The notes beneath the pieces are model-generated. The model searched no databases. It had not been told where the DNA came from and worked only from the letters and a program-made list of their open reading frames with translations. Of a stretch of 6,027 nucleotides of DNA, positions 1 to 5,216 are shown one piece after another. Where the stretch lies: positions 1 through 6,027 of the forward strand of contig CAIKJM010000289.1 in assembly GCA_903827735.1 (NCBI GenBank). Direction: 5' to 3'. The DNA is from an uncultured Rhodanobacter sp. Its GTDB lineage: Bacteria; Pseudomonadota; Gammaproteobacteria; Xanthomonadales; Rhodanobacteraceae. Both the position numbers and the translations under genes were made by a program. Each line of letters starts with the position of its first letter. Position 1 is the stretch's first letter.

Positions 1-1498
1 ACGATGTCGAAGGGGAGGTTGCGGATGTTTTGGCGGTGGCGGACGGGTCGCTGGAAGCGCGATAACCGCCGCCGAGCGCCTTGATCAGGGCCAGATCAGC
101 GGACACGGCCTGCGCCTGCAGGCTGGCGGCATCATCGCGCTGCTGCAGCAGCTGCGCGGCGGCGCCGATCGTTTCGCGCGCGTCGCGCACGCCTTGGTTC
201 TGGCGCGCCTGTGCGGTCGCGACAAGGCGTTCGTTGGCGGCAATCTGGCCGGACTGCTCCTTGCGCCGCGCGGCAATCTGCTGCGCGGTCAGAGCCTGGT
301 TCGCCACGTCGCGCGCGGCATCAATAACCGCGCCGTTGTATCCGGCGATGGCGCCAGCGAGCTGCGCCTTGCTGATGCCGTAGTTAGCCTGCAGCTGGCC
401 ACCCTCAAAGATTGGAAGATGCAGCGCAGGTGTCAGCGAAAACGCCCGGCTGTCGGCGCTCAGCAGCTTGCCCACATCGAGGCTGGACAGGCCCGCCATA
501 GCGCTGATGCTGAGGTCGGGAAAGAACTGCGCGCGTGCTACATCGGTCTGCTTCAACGCCGCTTCGACCTGCCAGCGGCTGGCCGCAATGTCGGGTCGCC
601 GCGCAATCAGGTCGAGCCGGGCATCCGCGGGGACGCGGCTATCCACTTCCGGCAGCGGTTTGACCTGCAAGGCCGGCAGTTCGGCCGGCGCGATGCCGAG
701 CAGAGCGGCCAGCGCCACCTTGCGGATCGCGGCCGAACCGGCCAGCGCCACGTTCATTTCGCGCGCGGCGGCAAGGTCAGCCTTGGCCTGCTGCACGGTG
801 TCTTCCAGATCCACCCCGCGCGCCACGCGCAGTTCGGCGATATGCAGAAACCGGGTCTGTGCGGCGACCAGTTGGTTGGACAAATCCAGCCGCGCCTGAT
901 CACCCTGCCAGCCGAAATAGGTATCGGCGACGGCATTTTCGAGCGTCAGCGCGGCGGCGCTGCGCTGGGCTTCGGCGGCGTGCGCCTGATCCAGCGCGGC
1001 CTCGATGCTGGAGCGCTTTTTGCCCCACCAGTCGAACGTGTACTGCGCCTGCAGGCCGAGGTCGGCCTGGTTGTACCAGGGGTCGATGGTGAAGTTGGGC
1101 GGCAGCAGGCTGACGATGCCGTTCTTGCTGATGCGCTGGCGCTCGAACTGGGCACTGCCGTTGATATTGAGCCCCGCTTGCGCTGCTGCCAATCGCACCG
1201 ACTGTTGGGCGTTCAGCAGGCGACTACGCGCCTGCTCGAGGTCCGGTGAGTTCTTAACGGCCATCGCGATCAGCTGATCGAGCTGCGGGTCACCGTACGT
1301 GCGCCACCACTGCGCATCGGGCCAGCCGTCCTTCGTTGGCGCCTGTAGGCCAGCGAGCGGCACGTCGTCGCGCAGCACGGGGTGGCTGAGTTTGGCCGGC
1401 GCAGCGCAGGCGCCGAGCAGCAGCGCTAGTGATATCGCTAACGCGCAATGGATAAGAGGGCGTTTCATCGCCCGAGGCCTTGTCGGAGCATTTTTCAT
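1..1498 (-). CDS. NodT-family efflux outer-membrane lipoprotein (EmrC/OprM-like), 3' end cut by window edge
   Basis: Translating the minus strand gives an uninterrupted frame of 499 codons that leaves the window at base 2 without a stop. It begins MKNAPTRPRAMKRPLIHC and has a lipoprotein signal with lipobox LLGAC, so the mature N-terminal Cys would be lipidated and sent to the outer membrane. Family hallmarks are WWRTYGDPQLDQLI just after the signal, two OEP-type repeats rich in Ala/Gln helices, TFDWWGKKRSSIEAA, and the C-terminal LIKALGGGY that usually lies close to the end, so few codons should be missing. The family forms the trimeric TolC-like outer-membrane channel of tripartite pumps. 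The start at 1498 overlaps the marR stop (ATGA) and has GAAGG 7 nt upstream. An internal ATG at 1468 gives a more textbook signal peptide and is a real alternative. By analogy with Stenotrophomonas emrRCAB, membrane-fusion and MFS pump genes may follow to the left; this is inference, and an RND partner is also possible. Confidence 0.93.
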   Translation of the reverse strand, partial: MKNAPTRPRAMKRPLIHCALAISLALLLGACAAPAKLSHPVLRDDVPLAGLQAPTKDGWPDAQWWRTYGDPQLDQLIAMAVKNSPDLEQARSRLLNAQQSVRLAAAQAGLNINGSAQFERQRISKNGIVSLLPPNFTIDPWYNQADLGLQAQYTFDWWGKKRSSIEAALDQAHAAEAQRSAAALTLENAVADTYFGWQGDQARLDLSNQLVAAQTRFLHIAELRVARGVDLEDTVQQAKADLAAAREMNVALAGSAAIRKVALAALLGIAPAELPALQVKPLPEVDSRVPADARLDLIARRPDIAASRWQVEAALKQTDVARAQFFPDLSISAMAGLSSLDVGKLLSADSRAFSLTPALHLPIFEGGQLQANYGISKAQLAGAIAGYNGAVIDAARDVANQALTAQQIAARRKEQSGQIAANERLVATAQARQNQGVRDARETIGAAAQLLQQRDDAASLQAQAVSADLALIKALGGGYRASSDPSATAKTSATSPSTS

Positions 1499-2046
1499 TT
1501 CGTTGCCTTCATGGTCCCGAGGTGCGTGTCAGTATCCTCGGTCGCCTGATCGAGGTTGTGCGCCAGCTTGCGCAGCAGTCGGCTCAGATTTTTTTTATCG
1601 GTGTCGCTGAAGCCGTTGAACATCGCATCAAGCCGAGGAAACAGCGGAGGCACAATTTTCAGCACCAGCCTTTTTCCAGCGGCGGTGATGCGGATGACCA
1701 CTCGGCGCCGGTCGTCCTCGCTGCCACCGCGGGTGATCAGACCGCGCTTGACCAGCGTATTGCCGATCCGCGTCATGTTCGTTGCGCCCTGTTTGGTGAA
1801 CTCGCACAGCTCGCCTGGGGTGGAGCTGCTGTCGGGCCGGCTGTAAAGAAACATGAGCGTCAGAAACTCGCTGTGGTTGAGCTTGTAAGGCTTGAGCTCG
1901 AATTCCAGTTCTTCGTTCAAACTGCCGCTAACCATCAGCATCAGCCGACTGAGCTTCGCCTCAACCGCCGGCAGCTGAGGAATAAGCCGCATCGTCCGCT
2001 CAATGCCTTCATCCATCATGCCGATACATTTGCTCAGGGAGGACAT
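1495..2046 (-). CDS. MarR-family transcriptional regulator, EmrR/MprA-like
   Basis: A 183-residue protein with the MarR winged-helix fold. The dimerisation helix is near residues 25-50. The winged helix-turn-helix spans about 54-123, with a recognition-helix segment GATNMTRIGNTLVKRG (87-102) and the wing signature DDRRR (111-115). Long C-terminal helices follow. The pattern NxTRIxxxLxKRGxIxR plus DxDRR matches E. coli EmrR/MprA (about 176 residues), which represses emrAB and is released by phenolic and uncoupler-type ligands. The gene overlaps the downstream efflux outer-membrane factor by 4 bp, so the two should be co-transcribed and translationally coupled, and the likely role is repression of that pump operon. 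ATG 2046 has only a weak GGTG upstream; a second in-frame ATG pair lies at codons 10-11. The palindrome directly upstream suggests autorepression. The ligand cannot be read from sequence. Confidence 0.93.
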   Translation of the reverse strand: MSSLSKCIGMMDEGIERTMRLIPQLPAVEAKLSRLMLMVSGSLNEELEFELKPYKLNHSEFLTLMFLYSRPDSSSTPGELCEFTKQGATNMTRIGNTLVKRGLITRGGSEDDRRRVVIRITAAGKRLVLKIVPPLFPRLDAMFNGFSDTDKKNLSRLLRKLAHNLDQATEDTDTHLGTMKATK

Positions 2047-2106
2047 TTCACCAGCTCATATTTCATCGGTGAAATAAAAGATAACAATCTAGCGGCCCGC
2101 GTGCAA
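2045..2106 (-). promoter_or_regulatory. Candidate promoter and MarR operator of the marR-efflux operon
   Basis: On the minus strand a possible -35 TTGCAC (2101-2106) is followed, after 17 bp, by TATCTT (2078-2083) as -10. Immediately downstream lies ATTTCACCGATGAAAT (2060-2075), with perfect 6-bp inverted arms. A further half-site, read on the plus strand as ATTTCACC (2045-2052), overlaps the start codon and is the exact reverse complement of GGTGAAAT (2068-2075). There are thus three half-sites, two direct at 15-bp spacing and one inverted. MarR proteins typically bind 16-20 bp palindromes overlapping their own promoter, so repression at transcription start is the natural reading. The -35 is poor (3 of 6); the operator symmetry is the stronger evidence. 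Confidence 0.55.
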
Positions 2107-2136
2107 GCACACGGCGAGCGGTCCATCGAGAACTAA

Positions 2137-2916
2137 TTAGCGCTTTACGAGATCGAGGCCGAAAAGTCGGCGCGTGTTGTCGCAGGTGGCTTTGGCTATA
2201 ACCGATACATCCTCGCTGCGCAGGGCGGCAATGCTTCGCAGCACTTCAACCACGCGCGCAGGCTCGTTACGTTGACCGCGGTGCGCGGCATCCGGTTGGT
2301 CGGGCGCATCGCTTTCCAACAGCAGAAACTCAAGCGGCATAGACGCAACGATACGGCGCAGGCGCTGTGCCCGCTCGTAGGTTATCGGGCCGCCGATGCC
2401 AAGGTAAAACCCCGTCTGCCACAGCTGCCGCGCCTGTTGCTCACTGCCGGAAAAGCTGTGCACCACGCCGCGCAGGCCTGGGTAGCGGCGCAGGGTCTGG
2501 ATGATTTCCTCCAGTGCGGCACGGGCATGCACGATCACCGGCAAATCGAACTCCTGCGCCAGCGTCAGCTGGCGATGAAAATAGTCGCGCTGCAGCTGCG
2601 GATCGAGGCCATCCACATGAAAATCCAGCCCGATCTCACCCACCGCTACGCTGTCGCCCTGCGTTAGCCAGTCGCCGAGTGCATCGACGTGTTCGGGCCG
2701 GTGATTCGCTAGATACATCGGATGCAGGCCATAGGCCGGATAGATGTGCTGATTGGCTTCTGCTAACGCCTTGATGCTTGGCCAGCTAGCCGCGTCGACG
2801 GCAGGCAGAACCATCGTAGCGACGCCTGCGCCTATGGCGCGAGCGATCACCGCATCCCGGTCATCTGCAAAGGCGTCGGCATCAAGATGGACGTGGCTGT
2901 CGGCAAGTTTCAGCAT
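2137..2916 (-). CDS. yjjV: TatD-family metal-dependent hydrolase, YjjV type
   Basis: A 259-residue TIM-barrel hydrolase, the same length as E. coli YjjV. All TatD metal ligands are visible: H8 and H10 in DSHVHLD, bridging E94 in VGEIGLDFH, H130 in LPVIVHAR, H153 in GVVHSFSGS and D203 in LLLESDAPD. The segments YGLHP (62-66), HSFSGS, GGPITY (175-180) and ESDAPDQPD follow YjjV more closely than TatD or YcfH. The family comprises Mg/Mn-type nucleases and related hydrolases (TatD itself is a 3'-5' DNase); the physiological substrate of YjjV is not settled, so only 'metal-dependent hydrolase' is safe. It is probably cytoplasmic, with no signal peptide. The ATG at 2916 is the first start after an in-frame TAA, though its Shine-Dalgarno is weak (GAGG 14 nt away). 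marR lies 90 bp downstream on the same strand but has its own candidate promoter, and no terminator is obvious between them. Confidence 0.95.
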   Translation of the reverse strand: MLKLADSHVHLDADAFADDRDAVIARAIGAGVATMVLPAVDAASWPSIKALAEANQHIYPAYGLHPMYLANHRPEHVDALGDWLTQGDSVAVGEIGLDFHVDGLDPQLQRDYFHRQLTLAQEFDLPVIVHARAALEEIIQTLRRYPGLRGVVHSFSGSEQQARQLWQTGFYLGIGGPITYERAQRLRRIVASMPLEFLLLESDAPDQPDAAHRGQRNEPARVVEVLRSIAALRSEDVSVIAKATCDNTRRLFGLDLVKR

Positions 2917-3088
2917 GATTTTTTCGCCAGCCTCAGAGGGCGTCGCAAAAGCTACGCCTGCGTGAAAATTATGTAGTTAAACCGGTCTAGCCCCGATTCA
3001 GTTGTATAACCGTTCAATAGTGCCGCAAGTAATTGCTTGGGCGTTGCCGAAGCAAGACCATTTACTCAAACAAACATGGGAGATAGCA
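2917..3088. promoter_or_regulatory. Divergent intergenic region between yjjV and the lipoprotein pair
   Basis: The region separates two outward-reading genes and is more AT-rich than its neighbours. On the plus strand TATAAC (3005-3010) is a 5 of 6 match to a -10, without a convincing -35. Transcription from it would leave a leader of roughly 70 nt. On the minus strand CATAAT (2968-2973) is a 5 of 6 match for a yjjV -10, again with a poor -35. In the leader an imperfect hairpin joins TTGCTT (3033-3038) to AAGCAA (3050-3055), with an inner GGC/GCC pair around a GTT loop. The assignments rest on -10 matches only. Confidence 0.35.
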
Positions 3089-3700
3089 ATGAACAGGCTG
3101 ATGATCAACACACTCAATATCGCCATCACCGCCGCGCTTGCGTTGGGGCTGTCAGCCTGCAATCGCAACGCGGCAGCCGATACTTCCGGCGACGTGGCAG
3201 CGATGTCGAACGGCAGCAACGTGGCCGCAGCGCCGGCGCCAGCACCCGATAACGGCCCGCAGTATGCACAGGTGGTGAGCGTGGAGCCGGTGCGTCAGTC
3301 CATCAGCGATCCGCAGCGCGTGTGCCATGACCGTGTGGTAACGCACACTGCACCGCCCAGCGACCAGCATCGCGTCGCCGGCACCGCCATCGGCGCTGTG
3401 GCCGGCGGCCTGCTCGGTCACATGGTGGGCGGCGGTCGCGGCAATACGCTTGCCACAGTAGCCGGTGCGGTTGGCGGTGGCTACGCCGGTAACCGCATCG
3501 AGGCGGCCCACCAGCAGGGCCAGGTGACGCAGACCGTGCAGCGCGAGTGCGACACCGTCGACAACGCCAGCAGCAGGGTAGTGGCTTACGACGTTCATTA
3601 CGTCTACAACGGCGTCACGCGAACAGTCCGTATGGACCATGATCCTGGCGATCGCGTGATGGTTCAGCAGGGCATTACCGCCGTTTCCGACGCTCGTTAA
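3089..3700 (+). CDS. Glycine-zipper 2TM outer-membrane lipoprotein (17-kDa surface antigen/SlyB superfamily)
   Basis: A 203-residue precursor starting MNRLMINTLNIAITAALALG, followed by lipobox LSAC with the lipidated Cys at 24. The +2 residue is Asn, so outer-membrane sorting is expected. An Ala/Pro-rich linker follows (about 45-55). Then comes YAQVVSVEPV, a Cys at 79 (QRVCHD), the glycine zipper at about 98-138 (GTAIGAVAGGLLG and AGAVGGGYAGNRIE), and a second Cys at 154 (QRECDTV). The C-terminal domain is YDVHYVYNGVTRTVRMDHDPGDR. This is the usual order for Rick_17kDa_Anti-type proteins; the two Cys may form a disulphide (inference). ATG 3089 was chosen because GGGAGA stands 5 nt before it and the lipoprotein signal starts there. 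The frame is open back to 3002, but that extension would bury the signal peptide. Only 15 nt separate its stop from the next, related gene. Family members are linked to envelope integrity; the exact role here is unknown. Confidence 0.9.
   Translation: MNRLMINTLNIAITAALALGLSACNRNAAADTSGDVAAMSNGSNVAAAPAPAPDNGPQYAQVVSVEPVRQSISDPQRVCHDRVVTHTAPPSDQHRVAGTAIGAVAGGLLGHMVGGGRGNTLATVAGAVGGGYAGNRIEAAHQQGQVTQTVQRECDTVDNASSRVVAYDVHYVYNGVTRTVRMDHDPGDRVMVQQGITAVSDAR
3389..3417 (+). repeat. Direct repeat copy 1, inside the first glycine-zipper gene
   Basis: The 29-bp segment beginning ATCGGCGCTGTGG and ending TGCTCGG recurs at 3950-3978 with a single mismatch (C3410 versus G3971). It encodes the IGAVAGG core of the glycine zipper. 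Both copies sit in the same codon phase, 561 bp apart. Confidence 0.85.
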
Positions 3701-3715
3701 TCCGATTCAATAACC

Positions 3716-4216
3716 ATGAAGACGACCATGAAAACGACATCCATGAAATCACGTTTCGTCCAGCTGCCTCTGGCCCTGGCCATGACAGCGGGCGCCGTCC
3801 TGACCGGCTGCGCCACGCCCCAGTACGGCGGCTACCAGCAGCGTCCCGGATACGTCGCGCGCTGTGTCAACTGTGGCGTGGTGCAGCAGGTGGATCAGGT
3901 GTATGTACAGGGCGGTGGGAACAGCAACGGCGGCACTCTGGGCGCGGTGATCGGCGCTGTGGCCGGCGGCGTGCTCGGCAGCACGATCGGCAAGGGTGAC
4001 GGCCGCACGGCAGCGACTGTCGTCGGTGCGGTCGGTGGTGGCGTGGTAGGCAATCAGATCGGCAAAAACAGCGACGGCGGTGGCGGCGGCACGGCCTGGC
4101 GCATCGTGGTGCGCATGGATAACGGTCAGTATGCGACCGTGACCCAGCGCGAAGATCCACGCGTGCCGACCGGCGCGTATGTCTCGATTCACGACGGCCA
4201 CGTCTATCCGCAATAA
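3716..4216 (+). CDS. SlyB-like glycine-zipper outer-membrane lipoprotein
   Basis: A 166-residue precursor with a hydrophobic signal (LPLALAMTAGAVLTGC) and lipobox LTGC, Cys32 being the lipidation site and Ala the +2 residue. Residues 46-58 contain a CxxC motif (ARCVNCGVV). The glycine zipper spans about 76-117 (LGAVIGAVAGGVLGSTIG, then VVGAVGGGVVGNQIG). A Gly run at 121-125 leads into a small C-terminal domain (WRIVVRMDNGQYATV... VPTGAYVSIHDGHV), which resembles the end of E. coli SlyB (about 155 residues) in length and layout. It lies 15 nt after the preceding zipper lipoprotein and ends just before a strong terminator, so the two form a likely bicistronic unit. The start is uncertain: ATGs at 3716, 3728 and 3743 are in frame and none has a strong Shine-Dalgarno. 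SlyB family proteins stabilise the outer membrane under stress; that role is inferred here. Confidence 0.9.
   Translation: MKTTMKTTSMKSRFVQLPLALAMTAGAVLTGCATPQYGGYQQRPGYVARCVNCGVVQQVDQVYVQGGGNSNGGTLGAVIGAVAGGVLGSTIGKGDGRTAATVVGAVGGGVVGNQIGKNSDGGGGGTAWRIVVRMDNGQYATVTQREDPRVPTGAYVSIHDGHVYPQ
3950..3978 (+). repeat. Direct repeat copy 2, inside the second glycine-zipper gene
   Basis: Partner of 3389-3417, 28 of 29 bases identical and in the same codon phase (ATC is an in-frame Ile codon in both genes). It may reflect gene duplication or gene conversion at the zipper core. Confidence 0.85.
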
Positions 4217-4233
4217 AAAAGCGCTTAAAATAA

Positions 4234-4249
4234 TAGACGTCTAGACGTC
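4234..4249. repeat. Tandem octamer TAGACGTC x2 containing a perfect 14-bp palindrome
   Basis: TAGACGTC occurs twice head to tail, and GACGTCTAGACGTC (4236-4249) equals its own reverse complement. It lies between the stop of the second lipoprotein gene and the intrinsic terminator. A smaller palindrome, AAGCGCTT, precedes it at 4219-4226. The role is unknown. Confidence 0.8.
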
Positions 4250-4254
4250 CAAAT

Positions 4255-4283
4255 AAAAAAGCCCTCGTCCGAGGGCTTTTTTT
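4255..4283. terminator. Bidirectional intrinsic terminator
   Basis: A GC-rich stem GCCCTC (4261-4266) pairs with GAGGGC (4271-4276) around a GTCC loop, flanked by six A on the left and seven T on the right. It can end the lipoprotein operon on the plus strand (stop at 4216). Read the other way it ends the cell-wall hydrolase gene on the minus strand (stop at 4302), as expected between convergent genes. Confidence 0.93.
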
Positions 4284-4301
4284 CGTTTTCAATTCGGTTG
4301 A

Positions 4302-4736
4302 TCAGTTCACTGCGTAAAAGGCGTGTTCCCCGATGGTGACCGTGTGGCGATTGCGCGACCAGGCTGGGTTGACCGCCACCGTGGCAAAGTGGTCGGCTCG
4401 CGGTACCAGCATCTTTCGCTGTGCCACCGGCAGCTGCCAGTTCTGCATCGACTTGCCTGCGATCTGCCAGGCCTTGTGAAAAGCGTCGAGATTGGAAACG
4501 TCGAAAGAGCCGGGCGTGGTGGTGATAGCAAATTGGTGCGGTGCACTGACAACTTGGCAAATGGTGCCACCCCAGCTGCCTCGATCGCGTCGTCGCATGG
4601 CGACTTCGGCAACCGCGAGCTGTCCATTCACCGGTTCGCTGCGCGCTTCCAGATACACGGTTGTTGCCAGGCAAGCCTGGTCCGCAACCGGTTGCGGCAT
4701 CAGAGATGTCAGCCACAACAGCATTGATAACTTCAT
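4302..4736 (-). CDS. Small exported cell-wall hydrolase, SleB/CwlJ family
   Basis: A 144-residue precursor with a short signal peptide (MKLSMLLWLTSLMPQPVADQA) and then a single Hydrolase_2-type domain filling the rest. Family marks are CLATTVYLEARSEPVNGQLAVAEV with the presumed catalytic Glu30, paired Cys 22 and 60 (TICQVV), PHQFA, RADHFAT, NPAW and the closing TVTIGEHAFY. These enzymes cleave the glycan backbone of peptidoglycan (lytic transglycosylase-type activity is known for SleB) and would act in the periplasm here. The usual LNR after the AVA helix reads MRR in this protein, a small departure. ATG 4736 was preferred over an in-frame upstream ATG at 4790 because a GGAGG lies 11 nt before it (4748-4752) and the signal peptide then begins the protein. 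Despite the spore-germination family name, such domains are common in non-sporulating Proteobacteria. It is convergent with the lipoprotein genes. Confidence 0.88.
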   Translation of the reverse strand: MKLSMLLWLTSLMPQPVADQACLATTVYLEARSEPVNGQLAVAEVAMRRRDRGSWGGTICQVVSAPHQFAITTTPGSFDVSNLDAFHKAWQIAGKSMQNWQLPVAQRKMLVPRADHFATVAVNPAWSRNRHTVTIGEHAFYAVN

Positions 4737-5216
4737 GGGTCGTTCTGCCTCCAACGTGCTGTACGCGACGAAGCGGACTGTCTGCTTCAACGCGCCATTG
4801 CGATGGACGGGCTGGCGGGCCGTTCCATCTGGATCAATCGCTTCAACCTGAACAAGCGGTTGAGCGCTTTGCCACGGGATTGTGGCGTCCGTTCGGCGTT
4901 TCGATGCCTACGGGGTAAATGTTGCCAACGGCGCGCCTGCGGTTCTTCGCTGCGCTTCCTGCAACTACTCTGCAATCGCTGATGCGATGCGTTATGCCAT
5001 CCGACAATTCAATGTCGGGTCGCGCCGATTCGGATTCTTCCGGTTCGTCGCGTGATTTCGATGCCGATATTTCGAGGCACCGCTTTTCAAGAGTTGGCGG
5101 AGCGTAGTGGCGGATTTCTCCGATGGCAAGTGCCGACAAAGGTGAAATCAGTTTTCACACGCTTTCGTTCACGTTGAATTTTGGATTATCGCAAGACTTC
5201 GCGTCATCAAAAATGT
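4737..5216. other. Gene-poor interval of about 480 bp with short inverted repeats
   Basis: No convincing gene was seen. The longest minus-strand frame (5139 to 4843, 98 codons) needs a TTG start, lacks a good Shine-Dalgarno, matches no family I recognise, and is Ser/Arg/Glu-rich without clear domain character. Short inverted repeats are present: TCAACC/GGTTGA (4843-4848 and 4858-4863), GCCAC/GTGGC (4871-4875 and 4882-4886), CCGACA/TGTCGG (5001-5006 and 5013-5018), and GTGAAA/TTTCAC (5142-5147 and 5153-5158). None is followed by a U-run typical of a terminator in the minus direction. The interval may hold a long leader for the hydrolase gene, a small RNA or a decayed gene. Confidence 0.5.
5141..5158. 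repeat. Inverted repeat GTGAAA-N5-TTTCAC downstream of ygfZ
   Basis: Perfect 6-bp arms (5142-5147 and 5153-5158) flank a TCAGT spacer. The left arm lies in GGTGAAAT (5141-5148), the same octamer as one arm of the candidate MarR operator at 2068-2075. It could be a protein-binding site or simply a weak hairpin behind ygfZ. Confidence 0.45.

Noticed and set aside
194..1249. Long plus-strand open frame (351 codons)
   Set aside because: It is antisense to the efflux outer-membrane gene. Its translation is Arg/Gln/Gly-rich without domain character, while the minus strand encodes a clear NodT-type lipoprotein through the same bases.
2076..2136. Possible terminator between yjjV and marR
   Set aside because: The only symmetry is GTGC/GCAC (2101-2110) with no following U-run, and the interval is better explained as the marR promoter.
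3002..3088. N-terminal extension of the first zipper lipoprotein
   Set aside because: A start at 3002 would place 29 polar residues ahead of a lipoprotein signal. ATG 3089 has GGGAGA at 5 nt and starts the signal peptide directly.
3152..3640. Minus-strand frame of 162 codons, rich in His/Ala/Val
   Set aside because: Mirror of the Gly/Ala-rich zipper coding sequence in a GC-rich genome; there is no ribosome-binding site and no recognisable family.
4225..4716. Minus-strand frame of 163 codons overlapping the hydrolase
   Set aside because: A shifted frame of the SleB/CwlJ gene that also reads through the terminator; its composition is frameshift-like.
4843..5139. 98-codon minus-strand frame considered as a small gene
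   Set aside because: It requires a TTG start, lacks a Shine-Dalgarno, has mixed codon use and no recognisable motif. It is kept only as a possibility in the description of the interval.
4737..5216. Insertion-sequence remnant
   Set aside because: No terminal inverted repeats, target duplications or transposase motifs were seen; the short inverted repeats are internal and unrelated to each other.
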